This document shows, one piece after another, positions 35,472-46,400 of a DNA stretch of 64,000 bases; position 1 is the first letter of the stretch; each line of letters starts with the position of its first letter. Source of the DNA: Ornithodoros turicata (Eukaryota > Arthropoda > Arachnida > Ixodida > Argasidae); the NCBI RefSeq assembly GCF_037126465.1, contig NC_088201.1, positions 68,408,879 to 68,472,878 of the forward strand, read 5' to 3'. The position numbers were made by a program, and so were the translations under genes. The notes below the pieces were generated by a model. That model was not told where the DNA came from. It saw only the letters and a program-made list of their open reading frames with translations, and made no database searches.

Positions 35472-35489
35472 ATCCCACCGCTGCCACCA
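35472..35489 (-). promoter_or_regulatory. Primer-binding site, probably tRNA-Leu
   Basis: One base inside the 5' LTR the minus strand reads TGGTGGCAGCGGTGGGAT. Its complement, ATCCCACCGCTGCCACCA, looks like the 3' end of a tRNA-Leu (CGCTGCC acceptor stem, A, CCA) as I recall it. Confidence 0.7.
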
Positions 35490-35490
35490 A

Positions 35491-36332
35491 TGTGATGACC
35501 GCTCCCGGTAGGAACGACAGCACACGAAATAGGGGTACCTTTGGGGTAGTTTGTGGAAGGAACGAGGCCAACACCAGTAAATAATGGGCACACAATTTAA
35601 TCTAACACAAGAGATCTGTGCACAGGCTGTCGGCTCACCACAATTGGACGTTGTCCTTGGGGCACAATCTGTGACGGCACAGTGTTGATGGACGCTGTCG
35701 AGCTGCTTGTTGAGATGTTGCACAGTCTGAAGTCCGTGTCGGGCCCTGCGACACCAGTTGTTCCGGATTCCCCGTCCGAGCGATGACTTCCTGCTGCAGG
35801 CGGTTCTGTGTCGAGTCTTGGTCGTCCGCCCTCACTTCTCCTTCCCTTCTTATGGAGCTGCTCCCCTTTTATGGACTCTCCGGTCACCGTTCCCACTCAC
35901 ATCCCTTGCTTAGGGAAAAGCCGGCCAAGTAATGAAACGGCTTCCTGGAATCGGCGGTTTCGTGTGAAGTCGTGATCGCCTTCCCTCTTCCCATCTGTCG
36001 CCTCAGTTTACGTGCCCTGCTAGCCTCCGCAGGCCACAGCTATTCCCTGCTTTGGGAAGAGTCGGGAAAACGGGGAAATTGCTAAAAAGAGAGTTTTCTC
36101 CGCACTATACCTTCGTGCTAGACGTTGGTTCGTCAACAGTTGACTTAGCTCTGGGTGGGGGCGTTCAAACATGTCGTGCTGTCCATTCTTTCAAACGGCC
36201 GCTGTCACTCCAGGGGTGCTCATACACACACAAAGAAGATGCTTGTAGAAGTATACGACTGGCCTACTCGATGGGCACATCTGGAGAGCCCATTTAGTTA
36301 TTCTAGGAACCTCACTTCCTAGGAACATCACA
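35491..36332 (-). repeat. 5' LTR of the Ty3 element
   Basis: This is the upstream LTR relative to the minus-strand genes, and the element's promoter should lie in it. CTAGGAAC repeats near its outer end (36303-36326) form a short imperfect repeat. Confidence 0.93.
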
Positions 36333-36407
36333 AGATCAAGAAGAGATAGCGGGCTCGTATCATGGATGATGACGAATGCGCCATGAGCGCTGTGAACTAT
36401 TGGGGTA

Positions 36408-36690
36408 CACTCTTAAAAATTAACTACACCACATAACACGCTCTTAGCCAACCATCATCCCGAATGACAACGTGATAACTTGACAAAGACAATGACAACC
36501 CTTGATTTGATGAATATGGGAGGCGTACGCCTTTTTTGTACCGATTATGCCGCACCTAGGAGAAAAAAAAAAAGAAAGAAAAAGGGAAGGGCTCCGCCTC
36601 CCGTTTTCAACAAATCGGGCAAGAAAGTTGTCATTCAGGATGATAGTTGGCTAGGATGGTGCTATATGGTGAAGTTCATTTTTAAGAGTG
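36408..36690. mobile_element. Palindromic MITE, type I variant, copy 5
   Basis: The arms CACTCTTAAAAATTAACT and inverse are recognisable. The core is GGCGTACGCC on the left but GGGCTCCGCC on the right, and the loop is widened by an A/G-rich run. More decayed than other copies. It lies inside the long-TIR element, right of the LTR element. Confidence 0.75.
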
Positions 36691-37209
36691 CAGAGAAGAA
36701 GGAACACTAAAGCGTCTCCTGCGGTCTTGCGGTTGTTCCTTATCTTCCGTCACCCCCGTGTGTCAACCAGGCGGATGAACAGGAAACTGGCAGCCGGATA
36801 GCTGATCCAAAGAGCGCATTGGTGCACTGCTCCGCGCAAGAAATATGTAAACCGAAACCGATGAATTACTCGGAAAAATCAGTAAGAGTCGACGCGTTTT
36901 TTTCTTGCAATATTTTTTGCCTGAAGGTCCCGATTCGTAAAACAGATGTTCCGTAAGCGTGCGAAGTAAAATTTAAAAGTTAGAATGATTATTTAATTAG
37001 TGAGCATATGCAAATGAGCCGCTCACTACTCAGTTCATGTCCGATGTCCCGAGGATCTTTATCAAAAAGAAATTTCTTCGATGGCGCCACCTGTTCACGA
37101 ATTATTCAGCCGGGGGATTTTCGTGAAACACCCTGTAGAGTGCAATACTAATGCTGGTGTAAACGAAAGCTGTTGTCTGTTCCTGGTGTAAAAATATAAG
37201 TATCCTTAC

Positions 37210-37433
37210 TTGAAGGCAACTGTAGGAATTGTGGCCCAAACAAGGAATTCGGTAGACAGGGTGACGGTATTCAAGACCTTGATGTACCATGCCAGCTGGC
37301 GCCACAGGTTCATCGTCAGGATGATGGAAAAGCCGAAGACATGCGCAAGACTACTGCTGAACAGCAGACCCAGGAACAGGTAAATCAGGGGTTCCTTTCG
37401 CCCATCTTTGTCAAAGAAGGCGGCCACCAAAGA
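37210..37433 (-). CDS. Gene B exon with two transmembrane segments
   Basis: This 224-nt exon lies between the acceptor CTGAATGTGCAG and the donor GTAAGG, ending in phase 2. It encodes FFDKDGRKEP, then two hydrophobic segments (LIYLFLGLLFSSSLAHVFG onward, and VLNTVTLSTEFLVWATIPTV). It sits only 75 bp from the right end of the large nested transposon at 29829-37135. Confidence 0.8.
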
Positions 37434-40400
37434 CTGCACATTCAGTGAGATTTCCACAGGTAAGATCTTGTGCTAGTTAGTTATTTTGTATGCCTTTCAC
37501 AACACAACAGTTTTAACCTTCCGTCCCGTCAATTGTGCTGCATTATTCAGATATGAACTCTTACCAACTTCCTCGTTTTATCCGTCTGGTTTCACAACAC
37601 ATTCTACAAGGACAGGGTGAACAATCACGTTGCAAAAGTGCCAAGTCGGGGTCGAACTCACTTCGCATTGTCTGATTTTCTTTTTTCTGTCACACATATT
37701 GTCGCGTAGAGTTCAAATTAAAAGTGAAGCAAAATCCAACCCCATGATTTTGGCCATCCTGTTTTACACCCGTGCCTCACGTTCACGAAAAATGACACTG
37801 TCGTCTACGTGCAAGAAGATGTGCACTCTCAGAAAAAAAAGGTGGAGCAGTTACACCGTTTAGGAGGTAATAGGAGGCAAAGTTCTACACTCTTAAAAAT
37901 GAACTTCACTGCATAGCACGCTCCTAGCCAACCATTATTTCGAATGATATCGTTATCTGCTCTGATTTGTTGAAAACGGGAGGCGTACGCCTTTTTTGTG
38001 ACAATTATGAACAGCATAAGTGTCACAAAAAAGGCGTACGCCTCCCGTTTTCAACAAATCCGGGCAGATAACAATATCATTCGAGATAATGGTTGGCTAG
38101 GAGCGTGCTATGCAGTGAAACTCAGTTTTAAGAGTGTACAGTGCTGGACAAAAGTTTACGGAACGCGCGAGCGGCGTATTTTCTCTGGGCAGAGACACCC
38201 TAGCGGCGAGCGGAAGCGGGCGAGTCCACGCGTTCAGAGGGATGAAAGAGTGTGCTTGTGGCGACCCACCGTGGTAGTAGTGGTAACTTTGCTTTTGAGT
38301 GTAACGAACGCCAAAATGGCTTCGTTTTCGGTCTGCTGCACCGAGCGCGAGTGGAAGTCCCTCAGCTATCGGAGAGATAACAGGGCGCTAAGATGAATTG
38401 GGGTGACAACGGGCTGCAGTGCCTAGCTTTTTTTCTTTTTTTACGCCTCAGCGTAATGTAGCTGACATGGCCTGCGCAGAGCCCGGACTTAAACATCATC
38501 GAAAACGTCTGGGGCAGCCTGAAGAATAGGATGAGCAAGAGACGGACGCCTACAAGGAGCAAGGACACACTCTGGGAATTTATAGAAGCAGAGTGGCCCT
38601 TGCTACGTGAAGACGTGGACCTTGTCCGTCGGCTATACGCTTCCCTTCCTGTGCGTATGGCCCCAGTTATTGCTGCGAAAGGGGGCCGACAAAGTATTGA
38701 GACAGTATCATCTCCCCTGCCTCTTTTTTTTTGTGCGTGTGTTCAAGGGTATACGCTCTTTTCTTCTGTTTTTGTCTAACAAAAAAAAAAAAAAAATCTA
38801 GGCACTGCGAGCCCGTTGTCACCTCAATTCATCTCAGCGCCCTGTTATCTCTCCGATAGCGGAGAGACTTCCTCCCGCGATAGCCACTCGCGCTCGATGC
38901 AGTAGACCGAAAACGAAACCATTTTGGCGTTCGTTACACTCAAAAGCAAAGTTACTACTACTACCACGGTGGGTCGCCACAAGCGCACTCTTCCATCCCT
39001 CTGAACGAGTGGACTCGCCCGCTTCCGCTCGCCGCTAGGGTGTCTCTGCGCGGAGAAAATACGCCGCTCGCGCGTTCCGTAAACTTTTGTCCAGCACTGT
39101 ACCTGCTACCTCAGTCTCATAACAGAACTTCACGGCATAGCACGTTGTCCGCCAACCATAGCCACGAATGATAGGGTTACCGCTTCTGATTCCGTGAGCG
39201 AGGGGGGGGGGGGGGGGGCGTACGCCTTTTTGTAGCAATTTGGATATATGATAATTGCTTTTACCACACTTTTCCATCCATTTATATGGATGTCGTCTTA
39301 TCAGACGCTATGTCGATCTACACTCGAAAAACTGAACTTCAGCGCATATAGCACGCTCTACGCCAACCATCGCCACGAGTAATAGATTTATCGCTTCCGA
39401 TTCGTGGAAAGAGGAAGGCGTACGCCTTTTTGTGTCAATTACCATGTATCCAAATTGACAAAAAAAGGCGTACGCCCCCCTCTCTCTCCGAATCAGAGGT
39501 GATAACCCTATCATTCGTGGCAATGGTTGGCGCAGAGCGTGCTATGCGGTGAAGTTCAGTTTTTAGAGTGTAGGTGGTAACTCTAGAAGTTACCACCATT
39601 ACACACCTTTTTTCTTAGAGTGTACACTCTTAGAAAAAGGGAGTTACACCTTTTAGGAGGTAATAGTTGTCGCATACGTTGTGCCTAAAAGGTTGCAATG
39701 TTCTATCTGCTACACTCTAAAAACGGAACTTCAGCGCATAGCACGCTGTGCGCCAACCATTGTCAAAAAAATGATGGGGCTATCGCTTCTGATTCGAGGA
39801 GAGAGGAGGGCGTACGCCTTTTTGTGGCAATTATCATATATCCAAATTGCCACAAAAAGGCGTACGCCCACCACTTTCCTCGAATCAGAAGCGATAACCC
39901 TATCATTCGTGGCAATGGTTGGTGCACAGCGTGCTTTGCAGTGAAGTTCTGTTTTTAGAGTGTACCTTACTCTCTGCCACGAATGACAGGGTTACCGCTC
40001 CTGATTCGGTGAGCGAGGGCGGCGTACGCCTTTTTGTAGGAATTTGGATATATGACAATTGCTTTTACCACCCTTTTACACCCTTTATCAGACGTTATGT
40101 TGACCTAGGCGGTAACTATAGAAGTTACCACCTTTTCACAACCTTTTTTCTTAGAGTGTATAGAGTGTGTTGGTCGAGTTGAAACAAATCAAAGCAACGC
40201 GAAACAGACGAGGACGGACGCTGTTCGTGTCCGTCTTCGTCTTGTCTTTATTATCGTCTAAGGTTATTCGGATCGCGAATGCCGTTTTCGGCTCGAGCCA
40301 CACGCTTAAAAATGAACTTCACCGCATAGCACGCTCCTAGCCAACCATCATCTTGAATGATATCGCTATGTGCCCTGATTTGTTGAAAACGGGAGGCGTA

Positions 40401-43400
40401 CGCCATTTCTGTGACACTTATGCTGTTCATAATTGTCACAGAAAAGGCGTACGCCCCCCGTTTTCAACAAATCAGGGCGGATAACGATATCATTCGAGAT
40501 AATGGTTGGCTAGGAGCGTGCTATGCGGTGAAGTTCATTTTTAAGAGTGCACACGGCCCTTTTTAAAGGGACAGTCTGGACCAGAGATATGAAGTACATA
40601 GGCCTTATCAGATCCTTCCTCATATCTTTCCGAGCCACTATGTAAAATATTTCGTCTACATTTGGCTCCGAGAAGTTGCAATGCAATTTTCAATTTGCGT
40701 CTTTTGCATGAAAGCCGTACTTCGAACAGTTGTGACGTCAGGAGCGTTCTCTTCCGCCCTTTGTGACGTCTGCTCAGCTCCTCTCGGTGGGCTATGTGTT
40801 GTGCTTTGTGTGTTGTGCGTCGTCGTTCCTGGTTCCCGTACTTTCAATACGCACGGCATTCCTGCTTTGTATTAATGGTGACGACTGGTTCCTGCATATG
40901 TGACTGTGTTGTTGAGCTATGATGGCATAGGTGTTGCTTAGTGCATCGTGAGAACAAGAAGGAAAACACAACGGCACTGTCATTTTTCGTGTTATGCGGA
41001 GACCGAACCCCTAAAACACTTGCGGTAGCCAGTATTCACTGTCCTGGATGAAAGCTCGGTGCAGTACCAATGCCTTTTGAAGAGACAAGTAAGTATTATT
41101 AAGTGTCGACATCGTTCTCGTCACAGATTTGGCCTACGCAGCATAAACATTTGTCAGGTGGATCTCTCTGAGTTACAGTAGCAACACCTGCATAACAAAT
41201 GCCACAAGCAACAAAGTTCGGAATAACGTAAGTTATTAAACCAAATCGCCAATCCCAATTGGGTCAAGTCTCAACTGAAAATCTCACTTTGCGCCTCAAC
41301 AAATCGCCGACTGTTGTTGTGTCGTCTTGAACAATTGTTACGTGGGGAACAACGGTGACGTCACGGAGAATCCGAAACCGGATATGGGTTAACCGTAGGA
41401 TTTAATTCATTTTCTCTAAAACGAAGAAGCCTTCACCTTTTCTATTTTACGTGGATGATATACGTGTGGAGCACAATCGAATGTCGTCGCAATCCGAATA
41501 CCCTCCGGAGGTCCGGACTGTCGCTTCAAGGACATTAAGCACGATGAAGGTGATGCTGCCCACACACTAAAGTAACCTCTATAGGTGAGGTTTCGGATTG
41601 TCGCGAACTTCATTATTGTCTGATAATTCAGAGTTTCTCGCTGTCGTTTGTTTTTGACAGCCGGAGTAATATCCGAAATTCGGAGAAAAAAGAGATGTCA
41701 TTGAAACGGCATACTCAGAAAAAGATGGCTACTGTTATGTGGCAGCACTTGGGGACAACGACATCTGCATCACGATCACCTGGCGACGTGAACATATCGA
41801 AATCCGGATATTCGTTGATATAGTCGCAAGGGAGCTTTCGCTTGCGTCACGTCTTGTTGTCCGCGTAGCAACAAATAGCTGCTCTTTTAATAAGACAATT
41901 TATATGTCACCTGCGCCCCCCTGTCCACTTTGAGGAGAAGGCTAAGCACAATTAACAGAAAAGAGAAAAGGAAAGACCACTCTACAACACGAGATAGTTT
42001 CTTAAATTTTAGTTTACACAAGTGTGTCGTCACGATATTCAAGCTGTTGGAATGCCACCGACGAAACTCAAAAGACGCACGACAACACCAAGAGCAGACG
42101 TAATTGTTTTGCAAGTTGCCAAGTACGTTAATGGACCACATTATTTAAGACACTAAAAGTGATCAACATGAAAATAAATTTAACACTATAAGTATATCTC
42201 AACATATTATTTTCAGGCTGTATTTGTATCAAGTTGTATTAAATTATCATTATTAGTAGTAGTGTGTTATTTGTAGTATTGCAAATTATTGTATTATATA
42301 ATATATTAAAAGTGATCAACATGTAAATAAATTTAACAATATATCTCAAGATACTAAAGTATTTTCGAGCGGTAGCTGTATCGCATGTATTTTACTTTAT
42401 TAAGTGGGCCGCATCCTCTTCATAAAAGGACGTGGGACACGAGCTTTGTGAATAATGACATTCGACATCCGAATGGCTTTAGGCTCTAATGTCGTCTGTC
42501 GTGCTCGTGTTTCACGGGTAGGACACAAAAGTCACAATTTTCCCCGAAATCGTTTTATGTTCACTTCAACGCACACAGATGGTGCGGCCTACTGCAAGAC
42601 GATTAGGGGATTCGAATTACACCTCCCGAACTGATACCATTGATAGTGCATTTGGGGATGGAAATGCAGGCCGGGTGAGAATGAAAACGCGAGGGCGGGG
42701 ATGTGGACGTCACTGTCACTCCTTTGACGATCACTTGCGGTTTGCAGCAGACGGCGCAGGTGGAATAGTTAGGTCTGCAGCGCGCGCTGCGATTACTTTT
42801 GCGCTTCATCAGTATAGTTCGAGCGGATCATACGGAGATCAGGCTTTATTATCGCAACTGTAATATTGTTTATTGAATTAAAATTACTAAATACAAAGCT
42901 TAGGGATGGAATTATGGGTGTCATTAGCACAGGCTAGTATTGACTCCCACAGCTCATCCTCAATAACATTAATTCACAGTCACATAGAAAGACACTGAGA
43001 AGCAGTGCAACGACATTAAAAGTATTACCCACATACACTTACACTACAATTTTACAGCAAAATAATTAAGATGAAAGAATGGTTGAGCTGTTCATCACAT
43101 AGCGACGTAAGCGACGTAAGCTGCGCACAAAATGCTTGCCACATTTTAAGTCGGATGGCAGCATATTCCACAATCTGATACCATAGCTTTCTAGCAACCG
43201 GCTCCCATAAACATTGTTTGCTCGAAAAGGTTTGAAAATAAGACGTTGTACACTCCTGTTATTTCTAGGGCACAAATTAAACCCTGTTGTGCCATGATAT
43301 TCCCCGGTATTTATTATTTTATACACTAGCTTCAGGTACCAAAAGCGAACTAAATCAGGTAATGGTAGTATGTTAAGTCTCGTGAAAAGGTCTACCGATG

Positions 43401-46400
43401 GATGCCTCGTGTGAGAGAAAGTTATCAGTCTTAGGCTTCTTTTCTGCAACTTAAATAGAATTTCCTGATAAGCAGGGAATGTATTTCCCCATGAGGTTAT
43501 ACAATAGGACAAATGAGATTCAACGAGACAAAAGTAAAGTTGTCTAGTTACATGAATAGAAAAACACTGACGAGCCAAAAAGAGAGCGTGACAAGACCGC
43601 GCTACATTTCTCGCAATGTAATCGATATGCGGTTTCCAGGTGAGAGACGAATCAAGCAAGACACCAAGATATTAAAACTCCTCTACCTGTTTAACAGATT
43701 GACCTTCAATACTCAACTCAATCTGCGTGCCGACTGTGGACGGCTTTCTAAAAACAACAAAGCATGTCTTATCTATATTTAACGACAGATGATTCGCTCT
43801 AAACCAGCGTGCAATGCAGTTAGTCTCACTCGAAATAGCAGCTTTAACTTCCGTCAACTGTCTTACCACTGATAACAAAACAAGTGTCGTCCGCGTACAT
43901 ACATGTGGACATTTTGTCAATAATTAAAAAGTTGATTAAATATCTTCGTTAATTAGTCCCCTAATTCAGAAAAAAATACGGTTTCCTAGTATAGCAGCCC
44001 CGTCGAGTAATCATTGACAAAAGTAAAAGCGTCCTAAGGCAACTCCCCTTTTTATGAAAACTTATTGCAGCTAAAAAGAAACCCCCCCGTGTATTCAATT
44101 CCATCTACTAAAAATCCTGAAACGAGCACGTGCTTTGAAATGTCCATTGCCGAATTTTGCTCTGCAAATGCCGAAACCAAAACCGCGCGCCTCAGGGGCG
44201 CATGACCTTCGACTTTGGAGGCTTATCTGGGCCGCAATGCGGTTGCCTTGGCAAGCAGATCAGTTCCTACTCCAATCATCTCCGTCGCTTCAAAGCACGT
44301 GACCCCCTGGCGTGGAATGAACGCTGTCCTTCCTGCGCTTGTGATGCGCACGGTTTCGGTCGTTTGCATATTAAAACTGGGCTATTGCAACATGGGTATT
44401 TCAACGCACGTGCTCGTTTTAGAATTTTTTAAAATAGAATGGCTTTCAACGATGACCGTCTCTCATCCTGCTATCTTACGTTTGCCCGAAAGTCCCTAAT
44501 TGAAGAGTTAATTAATGAGTTTTAGGTAATAGAAATTGCATACTTGCGTCGAGAGGAATGTCCTCCTGGCCGTATAACCGGCACTGTGCAAAAGCGGGAT
44601 CTATGTTGCGCTTATAGTTTTTCTTTTAAATCTGGTGCAGCAAAAAAGAAAGAAAAGGAAACACGCCGTGTAGAATCGCGGCGCGTAGGCGTATTGTCAC
44701 GTGTTTTCCCTTTTTATTTTCTTTTTCAAGCTCCTTCCGCTTTTTTTGGCACCTGAAAAGGTTAGAGTACTGACTGAAAACAAGTGAACGCGAGGTTTTC
44801 GAAGGCACTGTCATACAACTTTCCAGTTGGCACTCGGTCCTAGAATTGATATGTGAAAACGTTCGTCATTAACCTCAAATAATTAACGAAATGGGGGCAC
44901 TAAAAACTGGCTTGCGCAAAATGACTGTCAACAATAGCAGAGCCGACTTCATTAGCGTAATACCGTCGTACATGTACCGGTTTTTTTTTTTTTTTTTTGC
45001 GTGCGACGCCTTGCTAAAACTAGGCCAGCGGCGTATCCAGAAAATATTTCGGGAGGGGTTCTATGAGGACTATACATGGGAGAGGAGGATGTCCCCTCGT
45101 TTCCCTCTCCCAAATGCAATACCAAAGGTACCATTTCCTGCCAGAACCCCCCGATATGAGTCACTCATATAGTAAATTGAGAATTTGTACGCAACGCTAT
45201 TGGAACTACTACGGGAGAATGGGAGTCACCAGCGTGTAAAAGGGTTTCCGTGTGGTGCTTACCTTTGGTTCCTTCCTTATGGAATACACGTAGAGACAAA
45301 TGTTACACTGATCCTCGCGGCGCTCGGACACCCATCGCTGCATGCAATATCGGTGCGTGTACCCGATGGTGCCTACGGAGCAAGGGAAGCTCAGTTTGAG
45401 AATGTTAAAGAAGTACAGAGGGCCATCCAAAATATTTTCAGATTAAGACGTCTGATGAAAGTGTGTGTGTCAATTTACCGAGTAGCACGAAAGGTTTTGA
45501 TGTGTGCAATTTGTTTTCCAGAAAAAAAAGACGAAAAACTAAGATAAATATAGCTCCATGTAATATAGCTAGTAATATAGCTCATAATTGTCACAAAAAG
45601 TCGTACGACTCCCGTTTTCAACAAATCAGGGCAGATAATGATATCATTCGAGACGATGGTTGGCTAGGTGCGTGCTATGCGGTGAAGTTCATTTCTACGA
45701 GTGCAAAGCGTCTCTAAGGTAAGAGCGCGCATGCGCTCCTTTCTCGGATTCTATTGGGCAGACGGCTTGTGCTTGCGTTGCTAGCGTCGATAGAGTTGAA
45801 GTTGACTCAACTGCTTACGGTGCGTCGGACAAACGGCCTTGCGGAGAGAGCTTGTCCATTTCCATGGCAACGATCCCCCGCAAGCGCACGCAGCGCACGT
45901 TCACACTGATGCATTTTCACGCGTTACGGATGCGGCGTGGCACAGTTGTCATGATAACGAAGTACGGCGAACCGAAAAGCGCACGCACCACATGAGCTGG
46001 GTTCGACCGAACTCCATGCGGTTATCTCCGGTTGCGCAGCTGACCAATGAGCGAAGGCGCTCCGTGCAAACGCATCACTGCCCGTTCATGACTGACTGGA
46101 GAGAGGAGTCGTGGTGGAGGGGGGTGGAGGCGTGATTGGTCAAACACAAGCGATTTCCGTATCAAGAACACATGTGTCTGAACAGCGTGTCGTACGGCAA
46201 TCGCATCCGCACTCGATCAATCGGTCGATACAGTACCCGCAATGGAGAGAAGTTGCAATGTGAACTATTCCGCGGCTCTGACATCACGGCAAGCATCACC
46301 GCAAGTGGGACACTGTGGAAGAGATCACGTGCTTACAACTACAAATGGGAATGGCCGTGGCTCTCGCTCGTTTGACGTCGTACACTCTTAAAAATGAACT

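Larger units (their letters stand above)
30329..36332 (-). mobile_element. Ty3-type LTR retrotransposon, 6.0 kb, coding on minus strand
   Basis: Two 842-bp LTRs (TGTGATGACC ... AACATCACA) enclose gag, protease, reverse transcriptase/RNase H and integrase in that order, the Ty3 order. The 4 bp AGAT stands on both sides (30325-30328 and 36333-36336) as target duplication. I count about three differences between the LTRs, so the insertion is recent, yet pol is broken in two places. A primer-binding site and a polypurine tract are present. It sits inside the long-TIR element at 29829-37135. Confidence 0.93.
29829..37135. mobile_element. Long-TIR element, host of a nested Ty3 retrotransposon and a MITE
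   Basis: The left arm (29829-30255) begins CCGGGTGTTTCACGAAAATC. Its inverse forms the right arm (36705-37135), ending GATTTTCGTGAAACACCCTG. TA stands outside both ends. Removing the LTR element (30329-36336, counting one copy of its 4-bp target repeat) and the MITE (36408-36690) leaves an element of about 1 kb with arms of roughly 430 bp and no transposase, that is, a foldback-type non-autonomous transposon. Confidence 0.8.

Noticed and set aside
35472..35489. Partial tRNA gene next to the right LTR
   Set aside because: Only 18 bases match a tRNA 3' end including CCA, which genomic tRNA genes lack. It is a primer-binding site.
30435..36297. Frames of 66-100 codons repeated near 30,500 and 35,700, and 81-codon frames at 30,890 and 36,052
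   Set aside because: They are duplicated because they lie in the two LTRs; nothing supports a protein.
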